A stretch of 64,000 bases of DNA from Dyella sp. SG609 (GTDB lineage Bacteria; Pseudomonadota; Gammaproteobacteria; Xanthomonadales; Rhodanobacteraceae): positions 368,599-432,598 of the forward strand of contig NZ_JAAZQJ010000005.1 of NCBI RefSeq assembly GCF_012275375.1, read 5' to 3'. Position 1 is the stretch's first letter; every line of letters starts with the position of its first letter. Below the pieces are notes generated by a model. The model was not told where the DNA came from. It was given only the letters and a program-made list of their open reading frames with translations, and did no database searches. Below are positions 53,981 through 63,376 of the stretch, piece after piece. A program made the position numbers and the translations under genes.

Positions 53981-55036
53981 ATGGGTGGCAGCTCCTAGCC
54001 GAAGAACACCACGACCACCACTCAGGTATAGCTGCCTGCGTGGCTGTCGAACGATTATCAGAACTACATCAACTAGGCGCAGGCGGTAAATAACTAGCCC
54101 TATCAGCAGTACAACGGACAGACCGTTGCCGGGCTGACGCCTGAGCAGATGGGCGCGCTCACCATGGCGGGCTAGGGCGCTGCAGGCCAGGGTACCAACC
54201 AGGCCGCTCAGGCCGCCCAGCTGCAGAACGTTCTCAACGGCGGCTATAGCGTCAATCCAAGCGCCAACCCGTTCCTGGGCCAGACCACGAACGTCGGCAC
54301 GAACCGGTACGCCGGCCAGAATCCCTACCTGGGGCAGATGGTCAACCAGGCCCAGCAAAACATTGTCGACAGCTACAACAAGAACACGTCACCGGCTCTC
54401 GCTGCGCAGTTCGCACAGAACGGTGCCTTCGGCGGCAGCGCCTACAACGACGCCATGCAGCAGTCGCAGAACACCTTGGCCCAGAACCTCGGCCAGGTGT
54501 CTACGAGCCTCTACGGCCAGGACTACCAGAACCAGCAGCAGCTCGCCGAGAACGCACTGAATCGCAATGTGCAGGCTCAGCAGACCGACCTTGCTCGTAA
54601 CGCGTCGTTGTATCAGCAAGGCATCGCTAATCAGCTCGGTGCAGCCCAGCAGAATGCCGGCTTGATTCTCAACGCATCGCAAGGCGTGACGGGTGCCAAT
54701 GCCCTGCAGAGCCAGTTCTTGGGGCAGTACGGCAACCTTGCTGCGGGTCAGCAGCAGGTCAATCAAGGGATGCTCGATCAGGCTGCGAACAACTGGTACA
54801 ACCAGGCATATGGCTACGATCAGCAGCGTCTGGCGAATATGGGGCAGGCGCTCAACTCGGTTCAGGGTGCGTTCTAGGGTCAATCGACCACTGGTTTGAA
54901 TCCCGCATACAAGCCGCGGAGCACCGGAGGAGCGCTCGCATCAGCTGCGGGCGGAGCCGCCACTGGCATGGCCGTAGGCGGTCCATGGGGTGCTGCTATC
55001 GGTGGTGGTGTTGGCCTGCTTGGCTACTATCTGTGA
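53981..55036 (+). CDS. Internal virion / DNA ejection protein, six in-frame TAG
   Basis: 351 aa with TAG at 53996, 54029, 54074, 54095, 54173 and 54875. The N-terminus becomes MGGSSQPKNTTTTTQVQLP and NNQPYQQYNGQTVAGLTP, a motif recurring in podovirus ejection proteins with Gln at these positions. Very Q/N/A-rich; C-terminal glycine-rich membrane-active segment (GGPWGAAIGGGVGLLGYYL). Confidence 0.85.
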
Positions 55037-55043
55037 GGAAATC

Positions 55044-55373
55044 ATGACCGGATTCAACTTTCTCTCAGGAATGCAGGCATCTCCTTAGGTCGGATATCAG
55101 ATTGGAGCGTATGGCTAGCCCCAACATTATGTGGGTCAGCTGCCATCGTGGCTCGATCCATCGCAACAGCTATAGCAGCAGATGAACTTCGCTACGGGTG
55201 AATAGGGTGGCATCCCTAGCTATGTGAATGGACCGCTATCTAATCAGGGAGCCTCTGGATTCAGCATGGGTGATCGGCTGAGGCGGCTCATGTCATCGCA
55301 AGGTCTATCCAATCAAAACCTAGGTAATATCGGCCTTCAGATGTTGATGAATGGCTGGGGGAGTCACAGCTAA
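55044..55373 (+). CDS. Small Q-rich virion protein, four in-frame TAG
   Basis: 109 aa with TAG at 55086, 55116, 55173 and 55203. Contains PSWLDPSQQLQQQMNFATGEQGG. TAATG coupling to the next gene. Role unknown, probably ejection-module. Confidence 0.7.
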
Positions 55374-56767
55374 TGGCTTGGTATAGCGGTCTATTCGGTG
55401 ACACCAGCGGGCTGAGCGATTAGGATCAGCAGAAGATCGCAAATCAGGGGCTTCTGCGCGCTGGCCTCGGTATCCTGTCGGCTAACGGCCAAGTGGGAGT
55501 AACGCCGTTTCAGGCAATTTCTAGCGGACTTCTCGGTGGCATGGATAGTGTCCAGCAGGGTGCGTCCAATCTCCAAACTTCACGCTACAGGCAGGCACAG
55601 ATGCAGTCTGCGATGGCCGATATGCAGCGTAAGCAGCAGATGCAGGCGCTTGCGACCAAGTTTGCCAAGCCTGACGGCACGTTCGATATGCAGGGCTATC
55701 AGTAGGCGCTGAGCAGCATTGATCCGCAAGCATCTATTGAGATGCAGCAGAATCTGCTTCATTCCAAGTTGTACGAGGCGCAGGCGCAGAAGGCTCAGGC
55801 GGATGCTCGTGCAAAGGCCGTTCGGCAAATCAATTCGGGCAACAACATCGTTACCCAAGAGCAGCAGGAGGACGGCTCCTGGAGGCCACTAGCGACAGCG
55901 CCACGCTGGCAGCCTCAGCAGTCCGCTGGATCGGCTCTTGCTCAGCAGATTGCCCTCATGCGCCAGTTTGGTGCAACCGACGATGACATTCGGGCGAAAC
56001 TCGGCATTCAACCAAGGGGTGGTCAACCGCAGCAAAGCAATTTGAGCGGTTAGGACTACTTGGATAGTCTTCCCGATCAAGAGAAGAACATGGTTCAGGC
56101 CATCGTGGATGGCCGGTATCCGGTCCCCACCGGACGACAGGCCATGAGTCCATAGTGGCAATCTGCCATCGCCGCTGCTCAGCAGGTAGACCCCGCGCTG
56201 GATGCCGGAAGCTACAAATCTCGCGCAGCCGCACGGCAGAACTTCACATCCGGAAAAGGCTCGATGGAAATTAAGGCGCTCAACACGCTTGCGGGCCATC
56301 TACAGACCCTTTCTGACAGCCTGGATTAGATGGACAACTCCAATATCTCTCTCGTAAACCGCGCAAGCAACTTCGTTGGATCGGAGTTTGGCGGTAAGCG
56401 TGGTCAGGCCCTGGCTCAGTTCAACACCTCTGCCAAGGCGGTGGGCGATGAGGCTGCAAAGGTCTTCGCTGGCGGCCAAAGCGCGCTGGGTGATCGCAAG
56501 GAAATCGGCGAATCGCTGAATCCCAACGCTCCTAACAGCAATCTGCGCGCAACCCTGAAGACCTACGCCGAACTTGTATAGAGCCGGTTGGCTGCGATCC
56601 AGGATTAGGCCAATCAGGCCATGGGTTACGGCTCACGCTCCATTTAGGTCGTTACGCCGAAGGCTGCGAAGACGTTCCAGAAGTTTGCCGGCGGGTCGGC
56701 TGGCGCGCCCTCCGCACAGGTCAACCTTAACCAGCAAGATCCTCTCGGCCTTGGGATTGGACAGTGA
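55373..56767 (+). CDS. Internal virion / ejection protein, eight in-frame TAG
   Basis: 464 aa with TAG at 55421, 55703, 56051, 56153, 56327, 56579, 56606 and 56645. ANQGLLRAGLGILSANG and FQAISSGLLGGM near the start, AQAQKAQADARAKA helices, and the motif ARQNFTSGKGSMEIKALNTL with GHLQTLSDSLD, characteristic of podovirus internal proteins. Complete only with TAG as sense. Confidence 0.85.
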
Positions 56768-58824
56768 GCATTCTTGACGATATCCGGTAGCAGTACCCGC
56801 AGTACGCGGACGTTTCGGACGGAAAGCTGGCAGCAGCTATCCGCAAGAAGTATTACGCCGACATGCTGCCGCAGGACTTCTATCGTCAGGCTGGCTTGGG
56901 TCATCTTGTTGGCCTGGATGATGCTCCGGCGAACGGCCTTGGCACGGATTGGCAGAACTATGCTGCCGGCATGGGTAAGTCTGTGGTGGACAACCTGCGT
57001 GGTCTTCAGCAGGTCGGCGCGGGTCTTGCCTCACACCTTCCCTTGGTGGGTGATCGAGCATAGGCCGCATACGACCGTCTGAAGCAGGAGCAGTCCGACG
57101 CCAACGCCCAGGATGCCCCCCTGATGGGGACGAAGGCTGGCGTCCTTGGAAACATCTCCGGTTAGGCACTGCAAGCCATTGCTGGCGGCACAGCCCTTAA
57201 GGGCGCCGGCTTGGCAGGCTCGATTGTGCCTGGCGGATATACGGGCGCGGCTATCTCTGGTGGTCTCCAGGGCGCCATCCAACCCCTTTCCGCCGACCAG
57301 AGCGAATGGAGTCGCTTGGGAAATGCCGCCATCGGTGCTGGGGCAGGCTTGGGTGGTCACGGCATCGTCAATGGCCTTGGCGCCACCTATCGCGGAGCCA
57401 AAGCGCTGCTCGCCCCATTCTTCGATAAGGGGCAAGACCAGATCGTCGCCAATACGCTCACCCGATTCGGCGGTAATGCAGCCAAGAATGCGACTGCCAG
57501 TCAGATTCCTGGTGTGAATGCGAGCATGGCGGAACAGACTGGCGATGCCGGTCTAGCTTAGCTTCAGCGTGCGGTATTTGAGCGAGATCCTGCTCTCATG
57601 CAGCAGTTCACCGAGCAGTAGGCGAAGAATAATGCCGCTCGCTTGGGGCTTCTTCAGGGCGTGGCCGGTACGCAGGATCAGCTAGATAATGCCATTGCAC
57701 GTCGAAGTGCGACAGCCGATATGCGCTACCAACAGGCGTTCCAAGACAACGATTCGCAGCAGATCGCCAGGCAGTGGAGCGCCGATCAGACGAGGAAGCA
57801 AGCTTTAGACGCTGCACAACAGGCTTAGGCGCAGCAGTATGGCCTGCCCCTGTCGCCGCAATAGGGCGCTACCCTGCAATCGGCAATGGATCAGGCGGAT
57901 AAGATCGTTCAGCCTTCCGCGCGAATGCAGGAACTTGCACAGCGACCGGCGATCTAGCAGGCCGTAAAGACTGCAAAGACCATTGCAGATAATCAGGGGA
58001 TTGATCTTGGCGACCCGCTAACTTCGCTTCGCGGGCAGCACTACGTTAAGATGGCCCTTGATGATGCATTGAACACCGCGCAACAGCAGGGCATCGGAAA
58101 GGTTGAGCAAAGCGCCATTGCAAACACCAAGGCTGCATTTGTAGCGGAACTTGAGCGGCAGAATCCTGCTTATCGTGATGCGCGCTTGGCATTCCGCGAC
58201 ATGAGTCAGCCGGTTAATTAGCTTGAGCTTGGCCGCGGACTTCTCTCGCGGGTTACTAGCCCACAGGCTGGTGAATTCGGCCAGATTGTAGATCAGCTCG
58301 GTAACCCCGTACTTACGCCAGACCGATTCGGTAATGCGGTAAAGCAGCTTGACTCACTCGCATAGAAAGTGACGGGTCAGAAGCAGGCGAGTGCATCTTC
58401 TATCCTGGCTCCGCAGCAGAAGGACGCGGTTACATCACTCCTTGGTGACCTGTCCCGTCTGAAGGTGGCCAACAACACTGGTCGTTCAGTCGGGTCCAAT
58501 ACTGTCCAGAACCTTGCAAGCCAGAATCTTTTGAGCGAGATAGGCAATGGCATAGGCCTGCCATCACTGGCTGACAGCGGTCTACTTGGCCGCCTCACGA
58601 CACCAGTCAGCAAGGTCTATGGGCTGTTCAATGTCCCTGACCAAATCAAAGAAAAGCTTGCCCAGGTTATGCTCAATCCGCAATCGGCCGAATCTCAAGC
58701 CATCATTCGCCGAATGACTCCGGCACAGCGATCAGCGTTTGCGCAGTACGCCGCTAGTGCTGGTGGGCTTATAGGCCAATCTGCCGGTCTCGGTATCAGT
58801 CAGAAGCCGGCGCTTCAGCCATGA
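56764..58824 (+). CDS. Large internal virion protein, ten in-frame TAG
   Basis: 686 aa from GTG. TAG at 56788, 57061, 57163, 57559, 57619, 57826, 57862, 57955, 58219 and 58363, the highest number in the phage. MSILDDIR-Q-QYPQYADVSDGKLAAAI is a typical start. Glycine-rich membrane-active middle, then helical QRPAIQQAVKTAKTIADNQGI and SQPVN-Q-LELGRGLL, where Gln is expected. Probably ejected with DNA. Confidence 0.88.
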
Positions 58825-58950
58825 ATCCGGCATCCATTTGACTAAGGCCATAGCACCAAGCCGAGCGGTCCCGAACAGCACAATGGCTATCACCGGCCCC
58901 ACTACGAACCCAGCCGCAATCCTGAAAAAGGTCATCTGAGGATCAGACAT
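58732..58950 (-). CDS. Antisense small membrane protein
   Basis: 72 aa from ATG at 58950 (MSDPQMTFFRIAAGFVVGPVIAIVLFG), one or two transmembrane segments then a basic tail (WMPDSWLKRRLLTDT). Occupies the only gap between two sense genes and overlaps the 3' end of the ejection gene. Protein-like composition suggests it is real; could be an exclusion or fibre-module membrane protein. Confidence 0.5.
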   Translation of the reverse strand: MSDPQMTFFRIAAGFVVGPVIAIVLFGTARLGAMALVKWMPDSWLKRRLLTDTETGRLAYKPTSTSGVLRKR

Positions 58951-60286
58951 GCCCGTACCTGTAAAAATGGCGGATTTGTTCACCATCGCCGCTTCGAATA
59001 GCCCGGCTGGCTCCGATCCCATCGGCAATAGCCTGGACGACTATCTGAGGGCGGTGTAGGCCATTATACGCTCTACGAATGCCCTGGCTTCGGCGACTCT
59101 GGCGGCCGGCTCTACGACCGATCTAGGCTCGGCAGACGCCGAATCCGTCCAGATCACCGGATCGGCAAGCATCTCGTCCTTTGGCACGACTGCTGCGGGT
59201 ATTGTCCGCGAGTGCCGATTCGCTGGCGCCTGCACCATCGTTAATTCCAGCGCTATCGCCATTCCAGGTGCGGCAAACATCACTACCGCGGCTGGCGATG
59301 TGATTCGTTTCCGCTCCCTCGGCTCTGGCAACTGGATCTATGTCTGCGGCACCCAATAGCCTGGCTATTTGCCGGTGGCCGGTGGAACTATGACCGGTTC
59401 CGTAACCTTTGCGCCGACTGCAGCCTTGGGCAATACAGCCGGCAACTTCTACGTGCCGACTCTGTTCCAGTAGGCCACGTCGAATAACGATCAGCTCGTT
59501 ACCCAGCACACCCGAGTCTCTAATGGCTCAGATTGGACGACGGCTGTCATGAGCATCTATCGAAAGGTAGACTCGTCGCAGCATGGTTTTGTGTAGTTCG
59601 GTGAGGCCACTTCGGGCACCGGCTTGGCGTTCGGGTCCGGCTCGTCTACCTATGCGACCATGTCAGGCGCTGGTGCATGGTCCTTCTCTAGCCGGCCTAC
59701 GTTCAACGGTAACGCTGCCTGGGACGCTGGCAACTTCAATCCTGCCAACTATGCAGCTCTGGCTGGCGCGATCTTCTCGGGTCTCATTACAGCCAACGGC
59801 AATATGTAGGTGAACAGCCTGTTCAACCAGAGCATCGGCACCGTTGGTACGCAAACCAACCTATCTAACTTCGGCTGGGGCAACGGTGTGCCGCGTTGGA
59901 AGCAGTGGCTGGAAACCAACGCCGACTTCTCGTTTTACTCCTACGATTCGGCAGGCTCGACGCCGCGCAAGACGCTTAGCATCGTGAACACGACGGGCGT
60001 ATGTACGGCACCGGACTTCCAGTCGCTATCGGATGTAAGCCTGAAGTCCAATATCAAGCCGCTTGATCGTGGTCTCTAGGCACTCCTTAAGTTAGCCCCG
60101 TGCTCTTATGAGAAGGATGGCAGGAGTGAAATCGGCTTCATCGCCCAGGATGTGGCGGAAGTGGTGCCGGAGGCTGTGGCGCGACGCTCTGACGGCCTCA
60201 TGACCCTATCCCATGGTCAGCTGACAGCCCTCATCACCAACGCGCTGAAGGAGCTTGCTGGGCGCGTTTCGGCGCTTGAGGCATAA
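58949..60286 (+). CDS. Tail fibre with C-terminal S74 chaperone domain, six in-frame TAG
   Basis: 445 aa with TAG at 59057, 59357, 59471, 59594, 59807 and 60077. N-terminus AGSDPIGNSLDDYLRAVQAII binds the virion. C-terminus SDVSLKSNIKPLDRGLQALL with IGFIAQDVAEVVPEAV and SHGQLTALITNALKEL is the intramolecular chaperone/peptidase S74 domain with its Ser and Lys, which trimerises and cleaves itself off. Host-recognition protein. Confidence 0.92.
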
Positions 60287-60288
60287 CC

Positions 60289-60768
60289 ATGGCTGTTCCG
60301 TCCAATCCGAAGCTATCTGACGTTTACACCGAGTTCGGGGCGCCCACAGGAACGTCCCTATCTGCATTCCTCCGCGGTGGAGCGTGGGTGCCGAACACGG
60401 CCGCTAACGCTGGCGTTCCAACAGCCTTACCCATCAGTCTTTCCTAGCTCGCCGGGGCCGTGAAATACACCCCCATGTCAGTCTCTGCCGGCAACGTCTC
60501 AGGCAGCACGAACTCGGCCGTTTCTAACGACACTATTGGATCGTCCTCGGCCACCGTAACGGGCGGGTTGGCACCGTTCACTTACGCATGGACCTACATC
60601 AGCGGCGATTCGTTCGGCATCAGTTCGCCAAGTACGCAGGGAACGAGCTTTACGAGGCCTGGACGCCCCCCCGCAGGCCTCTACACCGGCACCTACCGCT
60701 GCACCGTGACTGACGCCACATCGGCTACAGCGTTCAAAGACATCACGGTCACGGATAACCGCATCTAA
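60289..60768 (+). CDS. Fibre-associated protein, one in-frame TAG
   Basis: 159 aa with TAG at 60445. PKLSDVYTEFGAP...GVPTALPISLS-Q-LAGA follows the common phage tail motif ISLSQ(F/L), where Q is nearly invariant. The C-terminal part (TVTGGLAPFTYAWTYISG, YRCTVTDATSATA) is an Ig-like domain. Likely a receptor-binding accessory protein. Confidence 0.83.
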
Positions 60769-60801
60769 GCCGCTGAGACCGCCCCGGCGTACCCTGCGCC
60801 G

Positions 60802-61071
60802 ATGCCCGACATCCTCATCGAATGGGAGCGCGTCAGCTGCGGACTTGATCTTCTCGACCTATGGACGGGCAGGCTGATCAGCCCTGTCCGCACGGTTCCT
60901 TTTCTCAAGATAAGCAAGCGTATCGATCATGGATGGGTGCTCCACTTTTGCCCGCAAGGTATCAGCATCTACAAGCCCGAGACGTATCACTACTACGGGA
61001 CCAGGGAGAGGGCGGAGCGGCATGCCATGAGGTGGGCCGGAGCGCATTGGGAGACGATCCCGAAGGCCTAA
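60802..61071 (+). CDS. Last prophage gene, hypothetical, TAG-free
   Basis: 89 aa (MPDILIEWERVSCGLDLLDLWTG), mixed alpha/beta, basic. No family recognised. Followed by 123 bp of non-coding attP-arm DNA with the direct repeat CACTGTGAC at 61,077-61,097, perhaps integrase arm sites. Confidence 0.58.
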   Translation: MPDILIEWERVSCGLDLLDLWTGRLISPVRTVPFLKISKRIDHGWVLHFCPQGISIYKPETYHYYGTRERAERHAMRWAGAHWETIPKA

Positions 61072-61161
61072 AAGTCACTGTGACCACTGTGACCAAACAG
61101 GCCGAAAAGGAACCACCAGAAACGGAGGGACGGATTTGTCAATACCGTAAGTCATTGTTTT

Positions 61162-61215
61162 TGGTGCCCCCGATACGATTCGAACGTACGACCTTCCCCT
61201 TAGGAGGGGGACGCC
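61162..61215 (-). pseudogene. 3' part of tRNA-Arg (CCU), carried at attR
   Basis: On the minus strand: anticodon stem TCCCC/GGGGA around CTCCTAA (anticodon CCU), T-arm GTACG-TTCGAAT-CGTAT, acceptor strand CGGGGGC, A, CCA. The D-arm and 5' acceptor strand are missing; beyond 61,215 the sequence becomes the SRAP gene. So it is a truncated tRNA, most simply phage-borne attP sequence. Confidence 0.85.
61195..61210. other. attR core of the prophage
   Basis: TCCCCTTAGGAGGGGG, identical to attL at 22,576-22,591. On the minus strand it is the anticodon arm of tRNA-Arg(CCU). On the plus strand AGGAGG is the Shine-Dalgarno sequence of the SRAP gene starting at 61,216. Confidence 0.88.
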
Positions 61216-62244
61216 GTGTGCTACTCCGCCGAAGTTTGGGAAGACTTCCGTCTATACGAGCGCATGGGTGGCACGCTCGATATCCACGCCTTTGCCAAGA
61301 TGATGGAGGCAAGGCGATTTACGGGCGATTTGTTCAAGGTCGTCCCCAAGGCCATGCGTGAACCCTTTGAGCACCCTCGCAACGAAGGCGAGATGGGTGT
61401 CAAAGAGAAGATGCTGGAGGCTTATCAGGCCGCCACGCTCGCGGTTGAAGAAGAGATCTCCGTGCAGACCGAGCGCTTGGTGAAGGCGGAGGTCGTGCTG
61501 GCCTCACTCAAGCCTACAAAGAAGGCGGAGAACGACAAGCGGGTGGCTACCAACAAGATAACCGCTGCGCGCGAGAAGCTGGACGAAATCAAATCTCAAG
61601 CCAACGCTGATGGATACGGTCGCATGTGGCCGGGCCAGTTCGCTCCAGTGCTGATCCGCGATCCCGCGACCGGCGCGCGCATGATCGTGCCGGCGCGCTA
61701 CCGCTGTCGCTTGCCTGGATGGACCAAGGCTGACGAGATTGAGAGGCCGGGCACGTACAATGCGCGCAAGGACAAGCTGCACACTGTCTGGAAGAAGCTC
61801 TTTGGTTACAACCACGGCGTGATCGTCGCGCGCCGCTTCTACGAAAGCGTTTCGCTCCACAGACTGCAGCACCGAGACCTCGTGCCGGGCGAGCGCGACA
61901 TTCCCGTCGAGATTCGTTTCCAGCCAGAGCCCGCGCAGGAGATGTTCCTCGCATGCCTCTGGCGCTATGTCGAGGCAACGGACACGGAGAAGGGGTTCTA
62001 TTCCTTCGCCGCGATCACGCGCGACCCGCCACCTGAAGTGCAGGACGCTGGTCACGACCGCTGCATAGTCGCTCTGAAGCCCGAAAACATCGATGCATGG
62101 CTGGAGCCCGACCCCGGGCATCTGTCGGCCATGTACGCCATCCTCGATGACCCAATCGACGCTTACTATCAGCACGAGCTGCCAGAGAGGGTGGATGACG
62201 CCCCGGCGGCCATCATCCGTCGGAGCAAGTTCGACGGACGTTGA
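61216..62244 (+). CDS. SRAP (HMCES/YedK-like) protein
   Basis: 342 aa from GTG at 61216 with AGGAGG upstream. Begins M-C-Y-S: Cys2 is the catalytic residue that cross-links abasic sites in ssDNA. Later FAPVL, ARYRCRLPGW, NARKDKL, ITRDPPPE and GHDRCIVAL keep the active-site Asn/His pattern. A charged helical insert lies at ~70-125. Protects abasic sites or aids SOS-type repair; common in mobile elements. Confidence 0.85.
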   Translation: MCYSAEVWEDFRLYERMGGTLDIHAFAKMMEARRFTGDLFKVVPKAMREPFEHPRNEGEMGVKEKMLEAYQAATLAVEEEISVQTERLVKAEVVLASLKPTKKAENDKRVATNKITAAREKLDEIKSQANADGYGRMWPGQFAPVLIRDPATGARMIVPARYRCRLPGWTKADEIERPGTYNARKDKLHTVWKKLFGYNHGVIVARRFYESVSLHRLQHRDLVPGERDIPVEIRFQPEPAQEMFLACLWRYVEATDTEKGFYSFAAITRDPPPEVQDAGHDRCIVALKPENIDAWLEPDPGHLSAMYAILDDPIDAYYQHELPERVDDAPAAIIRRSKFDGR

Positions 62245-62341
62245 GGAATGGTCGGGCTGGGCAACGCCGACATGCTGATTGGCACCACCATGTTGTCAAG
62301 ATCGTACTGAGCGCGGTCCAGTGGACCTCGAATCAAGCAAG

Positions 62342-62365
62342 TTTTTTGCGGAATCCGCAAAAAAA
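62342..62365. repeat. Dispersed palindrome, copy 4
   Basis: TTTTTTGCGGA, central A, TCCGCAAAAAA: perfect dyad. It lies 22 bp downstream of the second VbhA-like gene, just as copy 1 lies downstream of the first. Confidence 0.68.
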
Positions 62366-62386
62366 CGCAGGATTTGACAACCGTGG

Positions 62387-62584
62387 TCAGTGCTGGGCGG
62401 TACGTTCCGACAACGAGAGAAGTTCAGCCATGCTGATCTCGCCATTGACGTACCGTCGAGCGAGTTCCTCTGTCGAAGCATCTGGCTTGAAGCCCTCAAG
62501 GCCAACATTCGCACGGGCACCGTCGACCGCTGCTAGCCTGCGAGTACGTTCCTCGGCGGTGACGGCCTTGCGCTTTGTGGTCAT
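62387..62584 (-). CDS. Antitoxin VbhA-like protein, second orphan
   Basis: 65 aa from ATG at 62584. GARANVGLEGFKPDASTEELARRYVNGEISMAEL closely parallels the gene at 18,322. The inhibition motif is weaker here: N replaces the first S/T of (S/T)xxxE(G/N). Starts with an ATGA overlap on a small upstream ORF. No Fic-domain toxin in the window. Confidence 0.65.
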   Translation of the reverse strand: MTTKRKAVTAEERTRRLAAVDGARANVGLEGFKPDASTEELARRYVNGEISMAELLSLSERTAQH

Positions 62585-62712
62585 GGTAATCGCCTCTGCT
62601 TCCATCTTTTGATCGCGAACATGAGTTCCTGGCTCGTCTTGTAGAGGCCGGTGTCGGGCTCAACAAAGTCGATGTCAGCGAGTACGTTTCCGCTGGACCA
62701 GGTCAAATTCAA
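62581..62712 (-). CDS. Possible small protein upstream of the VbhA-like gene
   Basis: 43 aa from TTG at 62712 with GAGGA 4 nt upstream; ends ATGA-coupled to the antitoxin-like gene. C-terminal YKTSQELMFAIKRWKQRR is basic. Too short for a Fic toxin; may be a remnant. Confidence 0.32.
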   Translation of the reverse strand: MNLTWSSGNVLADIDFVEPDTGLYKTSQELMFAIKRWKQRRLP

Positions 62713-62723
62713 TATTCCTCGGC

Positions 62724-63053
62724 TCAAGATTCTCCTGAGGGAGGAGAAGATTTCACTATGCGTTGCTGTACCACCTTATCTACCCAGCCTTCCATAGATG
62801 GATTCACTTGCACCGTCGTGATGCTCCGACCTGTGATCATCCAAGCTAGAAAGTAAGGGCGTTCTTTCGCCAGTGCCGCAATCATCTCGATACTTGGCTG
62901 CTGCACGCGATTGCAGACGTTTTGCCACTTACGAGCCGAAATCCCAGTGCGCTTTTCGAGGTATTGGTACTTCCTCCAGGCACCAACGAATTCGTTGACG
63001 ACCCAGATCACCCTCTCGCGTAGATCAGCATCGGCCGGAGCTAAGTCGATCAT
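62724..63053 (-). CDS. Element repressor-like DNA-binding protein
   Basis: 109 aa. HTH-like region EKRTGISARKWQNVCNRVQQPSIEMIAALA, then a C-terminal helical part. Divergent from the gene at 63,148 across two matched palindromes, so probably an autorepressor of the element. Family not named with certainty. Confidence 0.65.
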   Translation of the reverse strand: MIDLAPADADLRERVIWVVNEFVGAWRKYQYLEKRTGISARKWQNVCNRVQQPSIEMIAALAKERPYFLAWMITGRSITTVQVNPSMEGWVDKVVQQRIVKSSPPSGES

Positions 63054-63087
63054 ATTTGTGCATCTCTGTGCCTAACTAGTTGCAATC

Positions 63088-63129
63088 TTACCAAAGATTG
63101 GTAATCTTAAAATTACCACACAATGGTAA
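63088..63129. promoter_or_regulatory. Twin operators TTACCA-N5-TGGTAA
   Basis: Two perfect dyads, 63088-63104 (spacer AAGAT) and 63113-63129 (spacer CACAA), 25 bp centre to centre, in the divergent region between the HTH repressor and the next gene. Probable cooperative binding sites of the repressor. Confidence 0.75.
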
Positions 63130-63147
63130 GTTAATGGAGCTGCCGCG

Positions 63148-63366
63148 ATGACGAGCACTGAAGCACTTTTGCTTAATAAATACGGGTCCCCGCTCCTTTC
63201 GCTCGATGCGGTTGCCGAGATTCTTGGCAGAAGTTCCAACGGATTACGTGTATCGCTATCCGGCAACAACGAAATTGCCTGCAAACTCAGGCCCGCAAAA
63301 ATCAAGCTTGGTCGGCGAGTCTATTTTCGTATCTCCGAGATTGCTCGCTTGATTGACGAAGCCTGA
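63148..63366 (+). CDS. Small HTH protein (excisionase/AlpA-like)
   Basis: 72 aa. LLSLDAVAEILGRSSNGLRVSLSGNNE...GRRVYFRISEIARLIDEA has the layout of a MerR/AlpA-type winged helix. First gene of the rightward operon of the outer element. Likely excision or regulation. Confidence 0.65.
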   Translation: MTSTEALLLNKYGSPLLSLDAVAEILGRSSNGLRVSLSGNNEIACKLRPAKIKLGRRVYFRISEIARLIDEA

Positions 63367-63376
63367 GCGGACAGCC

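Larger units (their letters stand above)
22576..61210. mobile_element. Temperate podovirus-like prophage with amber-recoded late genes
   Basis: About 38.6 kb bounded by a 16-bp direct repeat. Complete order: int/xis, leftward early operon, cI/operators, rightward replication and nuclease genes, lysis, TerS/TerL, P22-type portal, scaffold, SU10-type capsid, adaptor, hub, ejection proteins, S74 fibre. The late genes carry in-frame TAG codons and the phage encodes a CUA-anticodon tRNA. No disrupted essential gene is seen once TAG is read as sense, so it looks intact. Confidence 0.93.

Noticed and set aside
41408..60768. Late region as a decayed prophage full of nonsense mutations
   Set aside because: Only TAG interrupts the frames; there are no TAA/TGA interruptions and no frameshifts, gene couplings are intact, and a cognate CUA tRNA is present.
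41408..60768. TAG decoded as Tyr, Leu, Trp or pyrrolysine
   Set aside because: Gln best matches family-conserved positions, the tRNA has Gln-type acceptor features, and no pyrrolysine-type tRNA or synthetase is seen.
61162..61215. Functional tRNA-Arg
   Set aside because: The D-arm and 5' acceptor strand are missing; sequence changes into the SRAP gene.
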